This document shows positions 40,766 to 51,456 of a stretch of DNA of 64,000 bases, one piece after another. Source of the stretch: Diphasiastrum complanatum (Eukaryota; Streptophyta; Lycopodiopsida; Lycopodiales; Lycopodiaceae). The stretch covers positions 24,737,874 through 24,801,873 of the forward strand of contig CM055111.1 in NCBI GenBank assembly GCA_029204225.1, read 5' to 3'. A program made the position numbers and the translations under genes. Each line of letters opens with the position of its first letter. Position 1 is the stretch's first letter. The notes under the pieces were generated by a model. The model was not told where the DNA came from. It saw only the letters and a program-made list of their open reading frames with translations, and made no database searches.

Positions 40766-42559
40766 GTAAAAGGCCAACACATCTGGGATCCTGATACTCC
40801 AAAAAGGTACTGAGGGTAATGCCTTTGCCAATTGGTCTTGCATAATAGAGATTTTCCTTTGTGTAACAATACATGTAGAGAATATTCCATGCAAAGCTTA
40901 GTAGGAGCCTCAATATTTGTTAGTCATTTTATGGAGGCTAAGAAACCTTTTCTGAATCTTAGGGAATTTTGGACATCTATATTAGCACTATATTTCAGCA
41001 TATATATGCATCTCTTCCATTTATTGTCCACATTAAGAGCAATGGCTTTGTTCGCAAGGAGCATTATGGACATATAGATGTACATCATTTCATTTAGGGC
41101 CTTGATTATTGGTCTATTCTTGAGCGGCATGAGTATCGAGGGCCACTCTCATTAAGTAATTGCACTAGTGACCTTGTGGGAGGTTGGGATGGAGGTTTCT
41201 AGACAATGTAAATAGAGCTATTTCCTTCTATCCACAATTGAGTATTTTGTTGCTTTGAGTCCTTTGTATTTGCTACTTTTGCTAGTCACTTTTTTATTTA
41301 GTATTCTTAGTTGAAAATCACTTTGTCACTTTGCTTCATGTATGATTCTTTCTCTATGAGTTTGCTCATGATTAAGTTTTGAATTTGTGGTACATGAACA
41401 TTTGGGATAGCAAGCCTAGTTACTCATACCTTTTTTTCACCATCCTTACTGTACTAATTTGCTTTAGCATTGTATATGTTCAGTCAAGCAAGGATTGGTA
41501 CTTTTATCTAGCAATGAAGTGAGAATACAAGAAGTAAGTAGCTTAAGGCTGGTGACCAAGTCAAAATGGGTTTCAATGTATTATCCAAATGATGCATAAG
41601 GAACTTTGTAAGAGAGTGAAAAGATTATCCTCAATATATGTAGGCTCAATTACTAGATTGATGTGCAACAGCTTGAGCCAAAAAGAAATTGAGGAAAGGC
41701 AGGGGCCCTGTGATTCAAATATCCGTCTGCTACATGTTACTCCTTATTAAATCAGAACCACGTAAGGAGAGATTTCAATGGATGAGTTTGCTCAAATGAA
41801 TAACTAACAACTCGCTCTATGTTGGAAGGCTTCTACTGCTTGCTGAATCTTGAAGAGATTACAGTTGCTGGAAAATGTTTTCTTTGCAGAAACATTTTTT
41901 AGGAATAAAAAAGACACTAGTTTGATGATTTGTCCGTGGTACATTTTATTTGTAACCCTATCAAACCTGCCATAGTGAAAAACACATCCCAAGATCTAAG
42001 TTTTATGTTTAAGTTCAGATTAAAGTCTAGAAACCATACTTTTGATTGGAAGACATAGCATCTTGGTAAATTTCTGTACAAGGTATCATTCAACAACTTG
42101 CATGAAGCTTCTTTCTATTAACTAGTTCTTAAAGTTCATAAGAAATCCATCAGTTAAGATATAAGCATCTCCTTTATTAATCTGATATGAAGAGCATGAA
42201 AGAGAGCGTCTCAAACCAATTTACGATGAGAAGCTCATAAATTTAGTTTGAGTGGTACACTTGTGAAAATATCATGATGGCAATTGAGATTTCATACTTT
42301 TACTGCTTAAAAAATCCATAAAATGAAGTTATTTAACATCATATTTCCTTATCCTCTATAGTGCTTTTATTGAATGGACCTTTTATTTCGTCAATGCCTA
42401 AGTTTCCATGTAAGCTTTGCTTGCTTGATAAAAAACCTTTTAAGATCCTTATGTTTTGTGGATAATTGTTCATTAATTATCACCTTGAGCACAAATAAGT
42501 TCTAGTACTTCTTTTTCTTGAACCTTATCATAATGCAAGTGATTTGGTTCATCAACCAG
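40766..42559 (+). other. End of intron 1, no gene
   Basis: AT-rich, no coding match on either strand. I looked here for the MltB motif AIxGxESN and did not find it. The last 60 bases have a pyrimidine run (ACTTCTTTTTCTTG) before the acceptor ATCAACCAG. Confidence 0.6.
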
Positions 42560-42743
42560 ATGTCTCGTGCCAATTATTTCAAAGAAGAGCTTATTCAAGC
42601 ACTGCTACTTTTAGACGAGGGCCAATTATGTGTTGGTGATAGAAGGCTAAAAGGTTCTTGGGCTGGTGCTATGGGTCAATGCCAATTCATGCCTTCTAGC
42701 TTGCGACAATATGGTGTTGACTATGATGAAGATGGTTTCAAAG
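42560..42743 (+). CDS. Exon of MltB-like lytic transglycosylase (core motif)
   Basis: Acceptor CAACCAG, donor AAAG|GTTCGTA, entering in phase 0 and leaving after one base of a codon. It encodes 61 residues starting MSRANYFKEELIQALLLLDE and containing LKGSWAGAMGQCQFMPSS, then LRQYGVDYDEDGFK. GSWAGAMGQxQFMPSS is the signature of the MltB/Slt35 (GH103) family. VDYDEDGF fits the family's EF-hand-like D-x-D-x-D region (usually VDxDGDGxxD). The family cleaves the MurNAc-GlcNAc bond of peptidoglycan to leave 1,6-anhydro ends. In a plant the likely place is the plastid envelope, but no targeting sequence is in the window. Confidence 0.88.
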
Positions 42744-43560
42744 GTTCGTATATTAGTTTTATGGTCTTGAAGCTAAATGACGATCTTACAAGCACAATGA
42801 CAAGTTTCCATGCTTTTTGAAAGATTTTCTTCAACTAGTTTTAACATTTGAGAAATTAAGGTGCTTGGTAGGTCAAGAAAGAAGCACATATAATGATAAT
42901 AAGTTCATGCAAAAAAAGCAAAAAGCATATGCTATTGTCTTTTGAGGTTTATTTAGAAGCAAAGAAAGTAAATGATCAATTCCTCAACACTTATACGCCT
43001 GAAATATGTGCAATAAATCAAAAGCCAAGCATATTAGACCAATGATCAAGTGTATGATAGCAAATTTATCAAGTCAAGGAAAATCTAAAAAGAAATGGGT
43101 AGTCTCATGACGTTCCAGTTGGATATTGGTCTCTTTGGCTTTGCAAAATCCTAGCTCAATCAAATTGCTCTATTGGAGGTCGCAAGTTCAAAGTCATCAT
43201 TTGATGTTTGAAGATTGGTTCCCCTCATTGGCTTTGAATTTTGTTTGAAAAGAAGTGAAGGGAAATGCTTTGACTTGAACAAGTAAGTTTCTCAATGACC
43301 TTGCCCAAATATTACAAGAAAGTAGTTAAGACTTAATCCAGTCTACTTTTGCTTCGAAGGCTAAGCCTGGTATTTTTCTTCTAAGAGCAAGTGTTACCCA
43401 CATTTTGAAGATACCAATTCTTAAGTATGCTTCAAAGCTACCACCACTTCTATGCTCCATTATCCGTCTTAAACACAAAAACGTTTTTCTTCTAACAAGG
43501 AATTTGATGTGATAGTGAAAAGAATTTTTCTTTTTTGAACTAAGTCTATTTGGCTTTCTC

Positions 43561-44575
43561 TGCCCTAAGATGAAAGGTCATGTGGAGGCATACGTTCAAA
43601 GTTGTGAACAATGCCAGCAAAACAAAGCAGAAAGACTCAAAGGTGCGGGTCTTCTTCATCCCTTGGAAATTCCCAATAAGAAATGGGAAAGTATTTCAAT
43701 GGATTTTGTGGTTGGACTCCCTAAAACCCGGAGTGATCACGATGCCATTTGGGTGGTGGTTGACATGCTAACTAAGATGGCGCAATTTTATACCAACTAA
43801 ATTAACTGTCAAGGCATTTGAACTAGCCCAGCTTTTCGTTGAAAAGTTGTTCTGATTGTATGGTTTGTCGGCATCTGAACTAGCCCAGCTTTTCGTTGAA
43901 AAGTTGTTCAGATTGTATGGTTTGCCGAATGATATTGTTAGTGATCGTGACTCCAAGTTCACTGGCAAGTTCTGGTTTGAAAAACTTGAAACAACCCTTA
44001 GTCTTAGTTCTTCGGATCACCCAAAATCTGATGGGCAGACAGAACTTGTCAACCAGACGTTGGAAGATTTGCTTAGAGCATATGTTTTTCACCGACAGTC
44101 TGATTGGGAAAAGTATCTCCCTTTGGTTGAGTTGGCGCACAATAGTGCTAAGCATTCTGCCACCGGATTTAGTCCTTTTATGCTGATGTATGGCTTTCAG
44201 CCGCGTTCTCCAGTTTCGGTCGGACTCAAAGGTCTCAAGGTGCAAGCTGCAGTAGATTTCCTGCAAGATATGCAAGAAATGCTGCTAGTGGCCAAAGAAA
44301 GCATGAAAATCGCTAAGGATAGAGCTCAGTTTTATGCTAACCGCAATCGTTAATTCCGGAAGGTGAACTAGTTGAGCTCGAGGATCTGTCTACCTTTGTG
44401 CCTAATGTACTTGAAAAAGTTGTTGACGTTCGTCGTCACCAATTGAGAAACCGTTTCGTTTCTGAGTTTCTCGTACGTTGGAAAGGTAAGACAGATGACG
44501 AGGACACTTGGGAGAGAGAGGACTATTTAAGACTGAATTTCCCTGGCTTGCTCCCATTAGGAGGAGACTCTTAAA
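43561..44575 (+). pseudogene. Gypsy F integrase and chromodomain, broken
   Basis: Integrase second half of the zinc finger (CEQCQQNKAERLKGAGLLHP), SMDFVVGLPKTRSDHDAIWV, SDRDSKFTGKFW and KSDGQTELVNQTLEDLLRAY give the DDE residues. A direct duplication of about 60 bases (GAACTAGCCCAGCTTTTCGT at 43820 and 43877) and a TGA split the frame. After NRNR a stop and a deletion remove the GPF region. A chromodomain FLVRWKGKTDDEDTWERED remains at 44467-44523, ending just before the LTR. Confidence 0.8.
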
Positions 44576-44586
44576 GGGGGAGGGAA

Positions 44587-45101
44587 TGTTACGTACCCTT
44601 ACAGGAAACTTGAGGTGACGGTCTCAGTTATGGGATGGAACGCTGATCTGGAGCTATAGGTCTTTTGGGTGCCACGTGTCAATGTCTCATTGGCGCGTGG
44701 TGACTCGTTGTTATAGACCCGCGTCAGTGTGCACAACTGCCACATGTCGTTGGTCATGCGTGGCTCCTATGGAGGGAGATGACCCGCCTGGACTATGTAT
44801 ATAGAGGTGGATCTCCATGAGCTTGGCATTCATTCTCTCCGGGAGAATGAAGAGCTCTTCCATTGGTGGTCAGGTCAGGACGAGTATCTAGGCCTCAGGA
44901 TGTAGGTAGGCGAGGGTCGAGGGTAAGGCATGGTGGTATGGGACACCATGGCTTAGATGAGATCCGAGCTTGCTTGATGGTGGTCTGTAGCTCCAGTGCA
45001 CGGGGGTGAGGTGGCAGTACATGTATGGTTGGGTGGTAACGTAGCGTTCGTGACCTGTTTGTGCTTTAGCAATGACCGGCACGACAATGGGGATTCTAAC
45101 A
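44587..45101 (+). repeat. Gypsy F 3' LTR
   Basis: TGTTACGTACCC...GGATTCTAACA, 515 bp, with CTATGTATATAGAGG as a likely TATA region near 44795. No second copy is in the window, so the right edge rests on the CA end and on the start of gypsy E coding sequence next to it. Confidence 0.7.
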
Positions 45102-46604
45102 GAAGGGTGCCACTTTTATTAAAAAACTTCTTTTGGCTACTTGATTGAGCCCTTCTTTTAGTCTTCCAGTGGTAAGGAATTGAGTTATTTTCTCAGCCCA
45201 AACCGGTGTGGCATCAATTTGAAAAAGACATGCATCAAGTAGATCATTATTAACTGGTTCATCGGCTTTTTCAGCGTTTGGAAGTCGGGAGAGGTGGTTG
45301 GCCATAAAGTGTTGTGTGCCTTTCCTTACGACGACACATAAGGTAAATTCCTCAAGGATTAACAGCCATCGAGCTATTCGTCTAGTTTAACAAGACTTAT
45401 TTACAATATATAACAGGGCTTGATGGTCTGTATAAAAGGCAAAGGTTTGGCCTAGCAAATAATGTTGCAATTGGCGTAGACCATAGCTAGTGCTTCGCGT
45501 TCAATTGTGGTATAGTTTACTTCAGCAGGCACAAGTTGTCTACTCAAGAGACATATCGGAAAGTCTCTATTATACTTGCCCGGTTGTGCTAAGATACCTC
45601 CAATGGCATACTTGCTTGCGTCAATATGCACATGGAATTCCTTGGTATAATCAGGGGAACGGAGTATTGGTGCGGTAGTAAGAGCTATCTTGAGATCCTC
45701 AGAAGCTTTGATACGCTCTTTGGTCCATCTAGGGTCGACCACAACCAAATAAATGAGCCGTGCCTTGCCGGCATAATCGATTATAAAGATGAGGTAGTAG
45801 TTAGTGTGGCCTAAGAAAACATATACTTCTTTCACGGTGGCAGGGAGGGGTATCTCAACTATAACCTTGATTTTCAAAGGATTGGTAGAAATACTGTCCT
45901 TGGATATGATATGTCCGAGTACAACCCCATGGGTGACCCAGATTTGACACTTCTTAGGGTTTAGTGATATTCCAAACCTGCAACAACGAATGAAGATCTT
46001 TTCAAGTGCTTTGAGGTGTTTATCTGCCGAAGAATGCACACCCAGATCATCAAGATAAGTCTCGAATATCTGGTGTAGCAAATCTTGAAATGCCATTTGC
46101 ATGACACGTTGGAATGTGGAAGGGGCATTGCATAAGCCAAAAGGCATTACATTGTAGGCATAAATTCCATATTCCGTTGTGAAGGCCATTTTGTATCTAT
46201 CTTCTGGAGCTATATTTACTGAAGCCATCTAAGAAGCTGAACATCGTTTCCTCGAGGATTTGAGGAGTTAGAGGCAAAGGGAAATGGTCTTTTTTAGTAA
46301 CAACGTTAAGATTTTTGAGATCAACACAGATACGAAGTTTTCCGTTCTTTTTAGGCACCACAACTATGGGTGATACCCAATCCATATGTTGTACTTCATA
46401 AATGAAGCCAACATCAAGCAACTTCTTAATATCTTCGTCGATTCTTTCTCTATAGACAGGGTTACAACGATATGGCTTAGCCCAAATAGGCTTAGCGTTT
46501 TCTTCTAGGGGAATGGTATGGACTGCGACCTCGGGTGGGACCCCCTTCATTTCAGTGTAATTCCAAGCAAATACATATCTGTATTTCCTTAGTAAGCTCT
46601 CCAA
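45102..46604 (-). pseudogene. Gypsy E RT and RNase H, frameshifted
   Basis: The frame 46604-46197 reads RYVFAWNYTEMKGVPPEVAV, YRERIDEDIKKLLDVGFIYE, WVSPIVVVPKKNGKLRICVD and SFLDGFSKY (usual SFLDGFSGYNQI). The frame 46228-45452 continues PEDRYKMAFTTEYGIYAYNV, MPFGLCNAPSTFQRVM and the active site ETYLDDLGVHS, then VHIDASKYAIGGILAQPGKY (RNase H). 45305-45102 has MANHLSRLPNAEKADEP, the RNase H to integrase link. The motif order and TEYG/FGLCNAP wording are typical of the non-chromoviral plant gypsy group (Athila/Tat-like). Confidence 0.8.
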
Positions 46605-46755
46605 ATCAAATAGTTGATTTGGCGTTAGGTGGGCTTTGCTCTTGCGTGAGGTTTGGAGCAGATAATGGATGTTTTCGGATCTCGTGATATCGTCTCTGTT
46701 CCACTAGTGAATCTGGATAATCTCTAGGAACTGTGGAAGTTGTCAAGGAACTTCC

Positions 46756-47121
46756 CTAATGGTCAGCAGGTTTGTCTAAGTAGGTGTGTTGTTGTTGAGC
46801 TTTGTGTTGCGCTCGAGTGATGACCCTAACAAGTTCTGAACAGACATGACGTGCCGGTAGAATCCTATTCGGTTGTTTTGGAGAATCCTTAAAACTGTGT
46901 TTTCTCACACAGTCAGGGCACTCTGCATGGTATTGGGATTTTACTTTACAAAAGTGGCCTGTTTCGCCACAGATGAAACATCTGTTGCTCATAGCCCCTT
47001 GGGCAATCGCGTAGACATCTTGGATGGCTAGCATGTCGGGATTTTCTTGATGGTTTGGATACTCATCTCCAGGACAGGAACATGAGGTATCTTCGTAATA
47101 ATGTGTGTTAAGAATGTCCAT
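46756..47121 (-). pseudogene. Gypsy E gag C-terminal knuckle region
   Basis: Holds CFICGETGHFCKVKSQYHAE C-P-D-C, a CCHC-like knuckle (C-x2-C-x4-H) with an altered spacing to the last Cys, and a second Cys pair. The flanks are not recognisable. Confidence 0.45.
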
Positions 47122-48011
47122 CCTATCGACCCGTTTTTGATTATAACCTCATACGATGTGACATTTGTGATGATGCTATGGGCCATACATCATTTTATTG
47201 CTACTATAACCCAAGGTACAACCACAGAACACACTGGGGACACTACCAACCTCCTAGACAACCTTTTGTTTCCCGACCTCCATCCAATCAATATCATCAG
47301 CGCAACAATCCACCAGTCCAGATTCAAGAGCTACCTAGGCAAAACACTTCACAATACCTACCTCAACTAGCGCTCTTAGGTCCACCTCCTAGGGGACCAC
47401 CCGAAAGAGGAAATCAACAAAATCACCCCACTAAAGCACCAGTTCAGACACATTTTGTTGATAACTCAGCTGATCATTCATACCATGCTGACAACACATC
47501 ACAGTATGTGCACCCCTTTTGTAAAGTCCACACACACAGGATACTAGTCTAAGCATACCAATCAAAGCAACAACACAAGGGAACGGGTGGTGGATAAACC
47601 AGCCCAACCAAACCTAGATTGTACAGATCTAGCCCCCAAGCTATGGATCAATCACATTCATGGAAAGAGGGAATCACACTAGCAGCATGTAGCTACCAAT
47701 CACAGAATCAAGCATACACTAGTGAGAGCCCAATAGGTATACTTATACCCTCCAAGGCCCATGCACCACTAGTAGTGCACTGTGACACCTCACTGGACAC
47801 CTCCGCAGCCTATCTGGGCTACGTCATGATAGACCCATACCAACTCCACCACCATGTGTTTAGGCCTACAACCATTAATTATGACCATGTACACATAAGG
47901 GCCCCAATTCCCTTATAGTCACAATTAACTTACGGGTTGTTGGTCTACCGGTCCCTAGCGTGGACACGCTACTCGAGACCAGTCATGGGCATGACACCTG
48001 CAATGAGGGCA
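47122..48011 (+). other. Unassigned block, possibly inserted gag-like sequence
   Basis: The plus strand reads CDICDDAMGHTSFYC (C-x2-C-x5-H-x4-C) at about 47156-47200, followed by a Pro/Gln/Asn-rich frame (47178-47552) and another plus-strand frame 47619-47918 without a match. It interrupts gypsy E on the opposite strand. No terminal repeats were found. Confidence 0.3.
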
Positions 48012-48702
48012 TCAGGTATTTTCGCGTCTATGATGTACCTGTCCAGTTCGTAGCTGACCAAGCATGGAACTTTGGATAGACTTCAAAGTATTTTGAAACT
48101 CTTTGGTGAGTTTCTCCATTTGCATTTGGTGTTGCTGATTAAGCAACTTCATTTGGGATTTCCAAAGCTGATCGCGAGAATCCTCAGTCGGCTTTGATTC
48201 GTGGACAACATGATGTGCTCTCCTTTCTCTAGAATCCTCAACATCGGATCCTTCGTCTTCCTCTCGGATTGCATCAGACATGGCTGTCTCACGTCTAATC
48301 AAGCTTATCTTCACGATCCAGGTTCAAAAACCATTCACGTGCTCTTTCAATCATGGTCATCGAGAAAAATTGGACCATTGCATCGTTATATGTTTTGCCA
48401 TAAACGTTGCATGCATTCGCAAAGACTTGTAAAAATCTTTGTGGGTCCGAATTAACGTCGTATTTAGGGAGATCTAACTTTGGTGTACATTTTTCAATAC
48501 GAGGTCCATGGTTGGCAAAAGCCCCATTAAGGTGAGCTCTTGCGTGTGATGACTCAGCAACATGAAGACGTGCTCGGTCATGGGAAGACTCTCCTCTAGT
48601 GGGTTCCCATCTCTCAAATGGGTTTGTGGAAGGTTCGTGTACTTGTGATTTCATGCGAGAGAACCGATTATGTCTGACTTGTTCAGTAGTAGGTAACACC
48701 AT
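48012..48702 (-). pseudogene. Gypsy E gag N-terminal part
   Basis: The frame 48702-48295 reads LPKYDVNSDPQRFLQVFANA and MTMIERAREWFLNLDRED, a retrotransposon-gag capsid pattern. After one shift, 48314-48012 gives an acidic, then Gln-rich helical part (DQLWKSQMKLLNQQHQMQME). Start at 48702 chosen because the leader begins right upstream. Confidence 0.6.
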
Positions 48703-48959
48703 TTTGGGTGGATAGTCTTCTGCCGAATTGGAATCGTAATCTCAATCCATCTTGTAAGGACCGTACTGTTTTTTGTGGTTTTGTTTTTTTTAGATTAATG
48801 CAAGACTCTGGATGTAGATTTAGGGTAAGTTGCAGTTCTCAGAGTTGTGAGTGTAGTGTTCAACCAAATGGCACAATATTCAGGTGATGGGTATTGCAAA
48901 TGCTTGGCTGATATCAGTGTCAAAGGGCTTGGCTAAGGGTCTAGTCAAGGACTCTGTTG

Positions 48960-49760
48960 TTGTTCAAGGTAAGCACTCCGCTCGGTCGAGAGTCAAGTCC
49001 AAAGGCTCGGTCGAGAGTCAAGTTGAAAAGGCTCGGTCGAGATAGTATGCAAAAGACTCGGTCGAGATTCAGGACTCGGCTCGGTTGAGAGTCAAGTCAA
49101 AAGGCTCGGTCGAGATTGTATGCATAAGACTTGGTCGAGATTCAGGACTCGGCTCGGTCGAGAGTCAAGTCAAAAGGCTCGGTCGAGATTCAGGACTCGG
49201 CTCGGTCGAGACCGATGTGGAATACTCAGTCAAGAGGCAAGAGTCGGTCGAGATGATATGCTATGACTCGGTCGAAATGTAATGCGAGGAGTCGGTTGAG
49301 ATTCAAGAGTTGGTCGAGATGCTAAGCAAGGACTCGGTCCAGAATCAAGTCAAGGACTCGGTAGAGATGTGATGCGAGGAGTCGGTCGAGATGCTAAGCA
49401 AGGACGCGGTCCAAATTCAAGTCAAGGACTCGGTCGAGATGTGATGTAAGGACTCGGTCCAGTCGAGATGTATGTGTCGGTCGAGGTACAATACCAGGAC
49501 TCGGTCGAGAGTAAATTTGTTGGTGCTCGGCTCGGGTAGTGATGAATGTAAGGACTCAGTCCAACGATGAAGTTCAGGGCTCGGTCGAGATGGAAGTTCA
49601 GGAACTCGGGCGAGGACTAAGTCTGGGACTTGGTCGAGGGCGAAATCAGTGACTTGGTTGAGGACAAAGATAGTGACTTGGTCAAAAAACGAAGGTAGTG
49701 GCTCGGTTGAAAACGGAGTGACAGACTCGGTCGAAAACGAAGTGTGAAACTTCAAGAAAG
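48960..49760. repeat. Minisatellite of a GACTCGGTCGAGA unit
   Basis: About 800 bases with some thirty degenerate copies of (A)CTCGGTCGAGA spaced roughly 20-35 bases apart, often joined by GTCAAGTCAAAAGG, TTCAG or ATGTGATGCGAGG. The core CTCG-GT-CGAG is an interrupted palindrome. It lies in the leader of gypsy E. Confidence 0.9.
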
Positions 49761-49957
49761 GGTGTGGGCGTGAGAAGAAGATATGGCAGTGCTTGAGAGG
49801 GATGAAAAGAAAGGAGCGGAGCAGTGTGGATGGATGAAGCGTGCGTGCAGATCAAAATCAAAAACGTTTGAAAGTCTTCAGATCCGTAGAGAGGTTTGTG
49901 TTTGTGATTATCGCATACAGAGAATGCATTTTCAAGCGTTTTGTGTATGTGTTCAAG

Positions 49958-49971
49958 TGGCAACGACGCCA
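49958..49971 (-). other. Primer-binding site of gypsy E (Asp-tRNA type, mutated)
   Basis: The minus strand reads TGGCGTCGTTGCCA. The Athila-type site complementary to tRNA-Asp starts TGGCGCCGTTGCC, so one base differs. The preceding minus-strand bases GAACATT fit an LTR end CA plus TT. Confidence 0.6.
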
Positions 49972-49973
49972 AA

Positions 49974-50560
49974 TGTTCACTGATTCTCTTTATCAGTCTG
50001 TTGATTCCTCAGAACTATCACAATTTGACACCTTGTTACTTGGCGTTTCAGTTTTTGTCCATTACCAGGCTTCACGGGTTTCAATGAGTTATTCTTCTTG
50101 GTTCATTACCCAATCAGGCAGAAGGTTTGGCGTTGTAGTATAGTTTATCCAGCCTGTCAGTGGATGCATGGATCTCGTTCTCTCTCAAAACTCACTCACA
50201 TAAGATGAAAATGCAAGTCACGATGCTCAACAAGAATCAGAATGTTGCTCGGTTGCATGGTTGCATTCAAACACGTTTGATTGCCGATTCAAACGCGTTT
50301 GAAACGCCCACGTTTCAAACGTGGACATTTCCAACTCAAATTATTTTGGGGCCCTACCCCTCCAAATGGGGTCCAAGGGCCCATCTACCTAAAAAACGAC
50401 CTACCACAAGGCTGGGACAGCTCAGCCAGCCCTCATAACTCCTTCACTAACTGCTGCTCCATCGTGGACAAGAAGTGCGCCTTTCTCCATTTCTTGGCAT
50501 TGATAGAATCTCGCTCTCCTCTCCATAGTTTACCAAAATTTCTTGTAGGTAGGGGTTTTG
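49974..50560 (-). repeat. Gypsy E 5' LTR (outer end unknown)
   Basis: Sequence upstream of the primer site on the minus strand, without coding. It contains a cluster of palindromes at 50265-50330, including TTCAAACGCGTTTGAA. No partner LTR is in the window. Confidence 0.4.
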
Positions 50561-50589
50561 GACCATGGTGGAGTGATTAAGAGCATCAG

Positions 50590-50987
50590 TGTTGAAGAGT
50601 AATGCCTATTTTACCCCTTTTGGCTAAGCATTAGTTAAGTTGTACATAACTCATGGGGCATGTTTTAATTAAATGCATGACCCCCCCTTTTGTTAAGTTA
50701 TGTAAATTAGTGCAAGTGGCCCACTTGGCCAAGTAGCTCACTCCCATGGTTGACACCTAGACTTTCCATGCATGTAAAGGAGGTGCTTGCCTCACAAGGG
50801 ATTTGGAGGACCCACGCCCTCCTCTCTCTCACTAGCAATTCATTTCTTCTTGAGACTTTTGAGTTTGTGAGATGCTCATGCAATTCTCCTTGTGTGTGAT
50901 ATTACCATAGCCAAGTTTTCTCAAGCTTTCATAGTTGATCTAGCATCTGAGTTAAGATACTCCATAGCTAGGTCTTGTAATTCTTCA
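50590..50987 (+). repeat. Copia G 5' LTR
   Basis: TGTTGAAGAGTAATGCC...TGTAATTCTTCA. Confidence 0.95.
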
Positions 50988-51002
50988 TGGTATCAGAGCA
51001 GG
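50988..51002 (+). other. Primer-binding site of copia G
   Basis: TGGTATCAGAGCAGG directly after the LTR, initiator Met tRNA type. Confidence 0.9.
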
Positions 51003-51456
51003 TTGTCTAGCCTGTGAGTCTGAGAGTGAGAGAAACTTCAGTGCTTAGATTCTTGAGAAGATTCTTATCTTCTACAAGCACCTCAATCTTGAAAGAGGGA
51101 GCATTTGATCTACAGGTGTCAGATCAGGTGGAGTCTTGCACTGTTGGAGAGCTATTGGCAAGGGGAGTGGGATGATCCAAAAACTTTCTAAATCTGACTA
51201 AGTTTTGGAGAGTTTTTCTGGAGGAGCTTACACAAAAGTAGGGCGCACTTTCTGTAGGGGCTTCTGGTTTCTGTTCCAGTGGAGCCTAGTGCTTGTGCTA
51301 GTGAGGCCACACCAAGTGGCAAAGACAAAAGCAGGAGCTGAAGGGTTGCCTTGAAGTGGCTACATACCCTAGTTTGGGGTTAAACCCTTGTTGCTGGAAG
51401 CTGTTCTTTTTTGATCTCTTTCAAGTTGAGCTTCTGTTTTAAGCACAGATTTTAGC

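Larger units (their letters stand above)
1733..42559 (+). other. Giant intron 1 of the MltB-like gene (about 40.8 kb)
   Basis: It starts GTTCCA and ends ATCAACCAG. The flanking exons join in phase 0 and make a continuous protein match. It is filled by LINEs, gypsy elements A to D and fragments, on both strands. Bases 1733-2374 hold no recognisable gene. Confidence 0.75.
43540..45101 (+). mobile_element. Chromodomain gypsy element F, 3' part
   Basis: Begins inside integrase and ends with an LTR (44587-45101). A polypurine tract AAAGGGGGAGGGAA precedes the LTR. The 5' four fifths of the element are missing. It is related to element B in integrase and LTR start (TGTTACG). Confidence 0.8.
45102..50560 (-). 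mobile_element. Decayed Ty3/gypsy element E (Asp-tRNA primer type)
   Basis: Minus strand, right to left: LTR end near 49974, primer site, leader with minisatellite, gag (48702-48012), an unclear block (48050-47120), knuckle region, and protease-less RT and RNase H to 45102, where element F's LTR begins. Its 3' half is missing. The right boundary is unknown; copia G sits close to or inside its LTR. Confidence 0.65.

Noticed and set aside
1733-42559. Further MltB exons between the first two found
   Set aside because: The two exons already join in phase with no gap in the family alignment; no extra motif was seen in the non-repeat stretches.
48960-49760. CRISPR array
   Set aside because: Units are degenerate, spacers irregular and very short, and the context is a plant retrotransposon leader.
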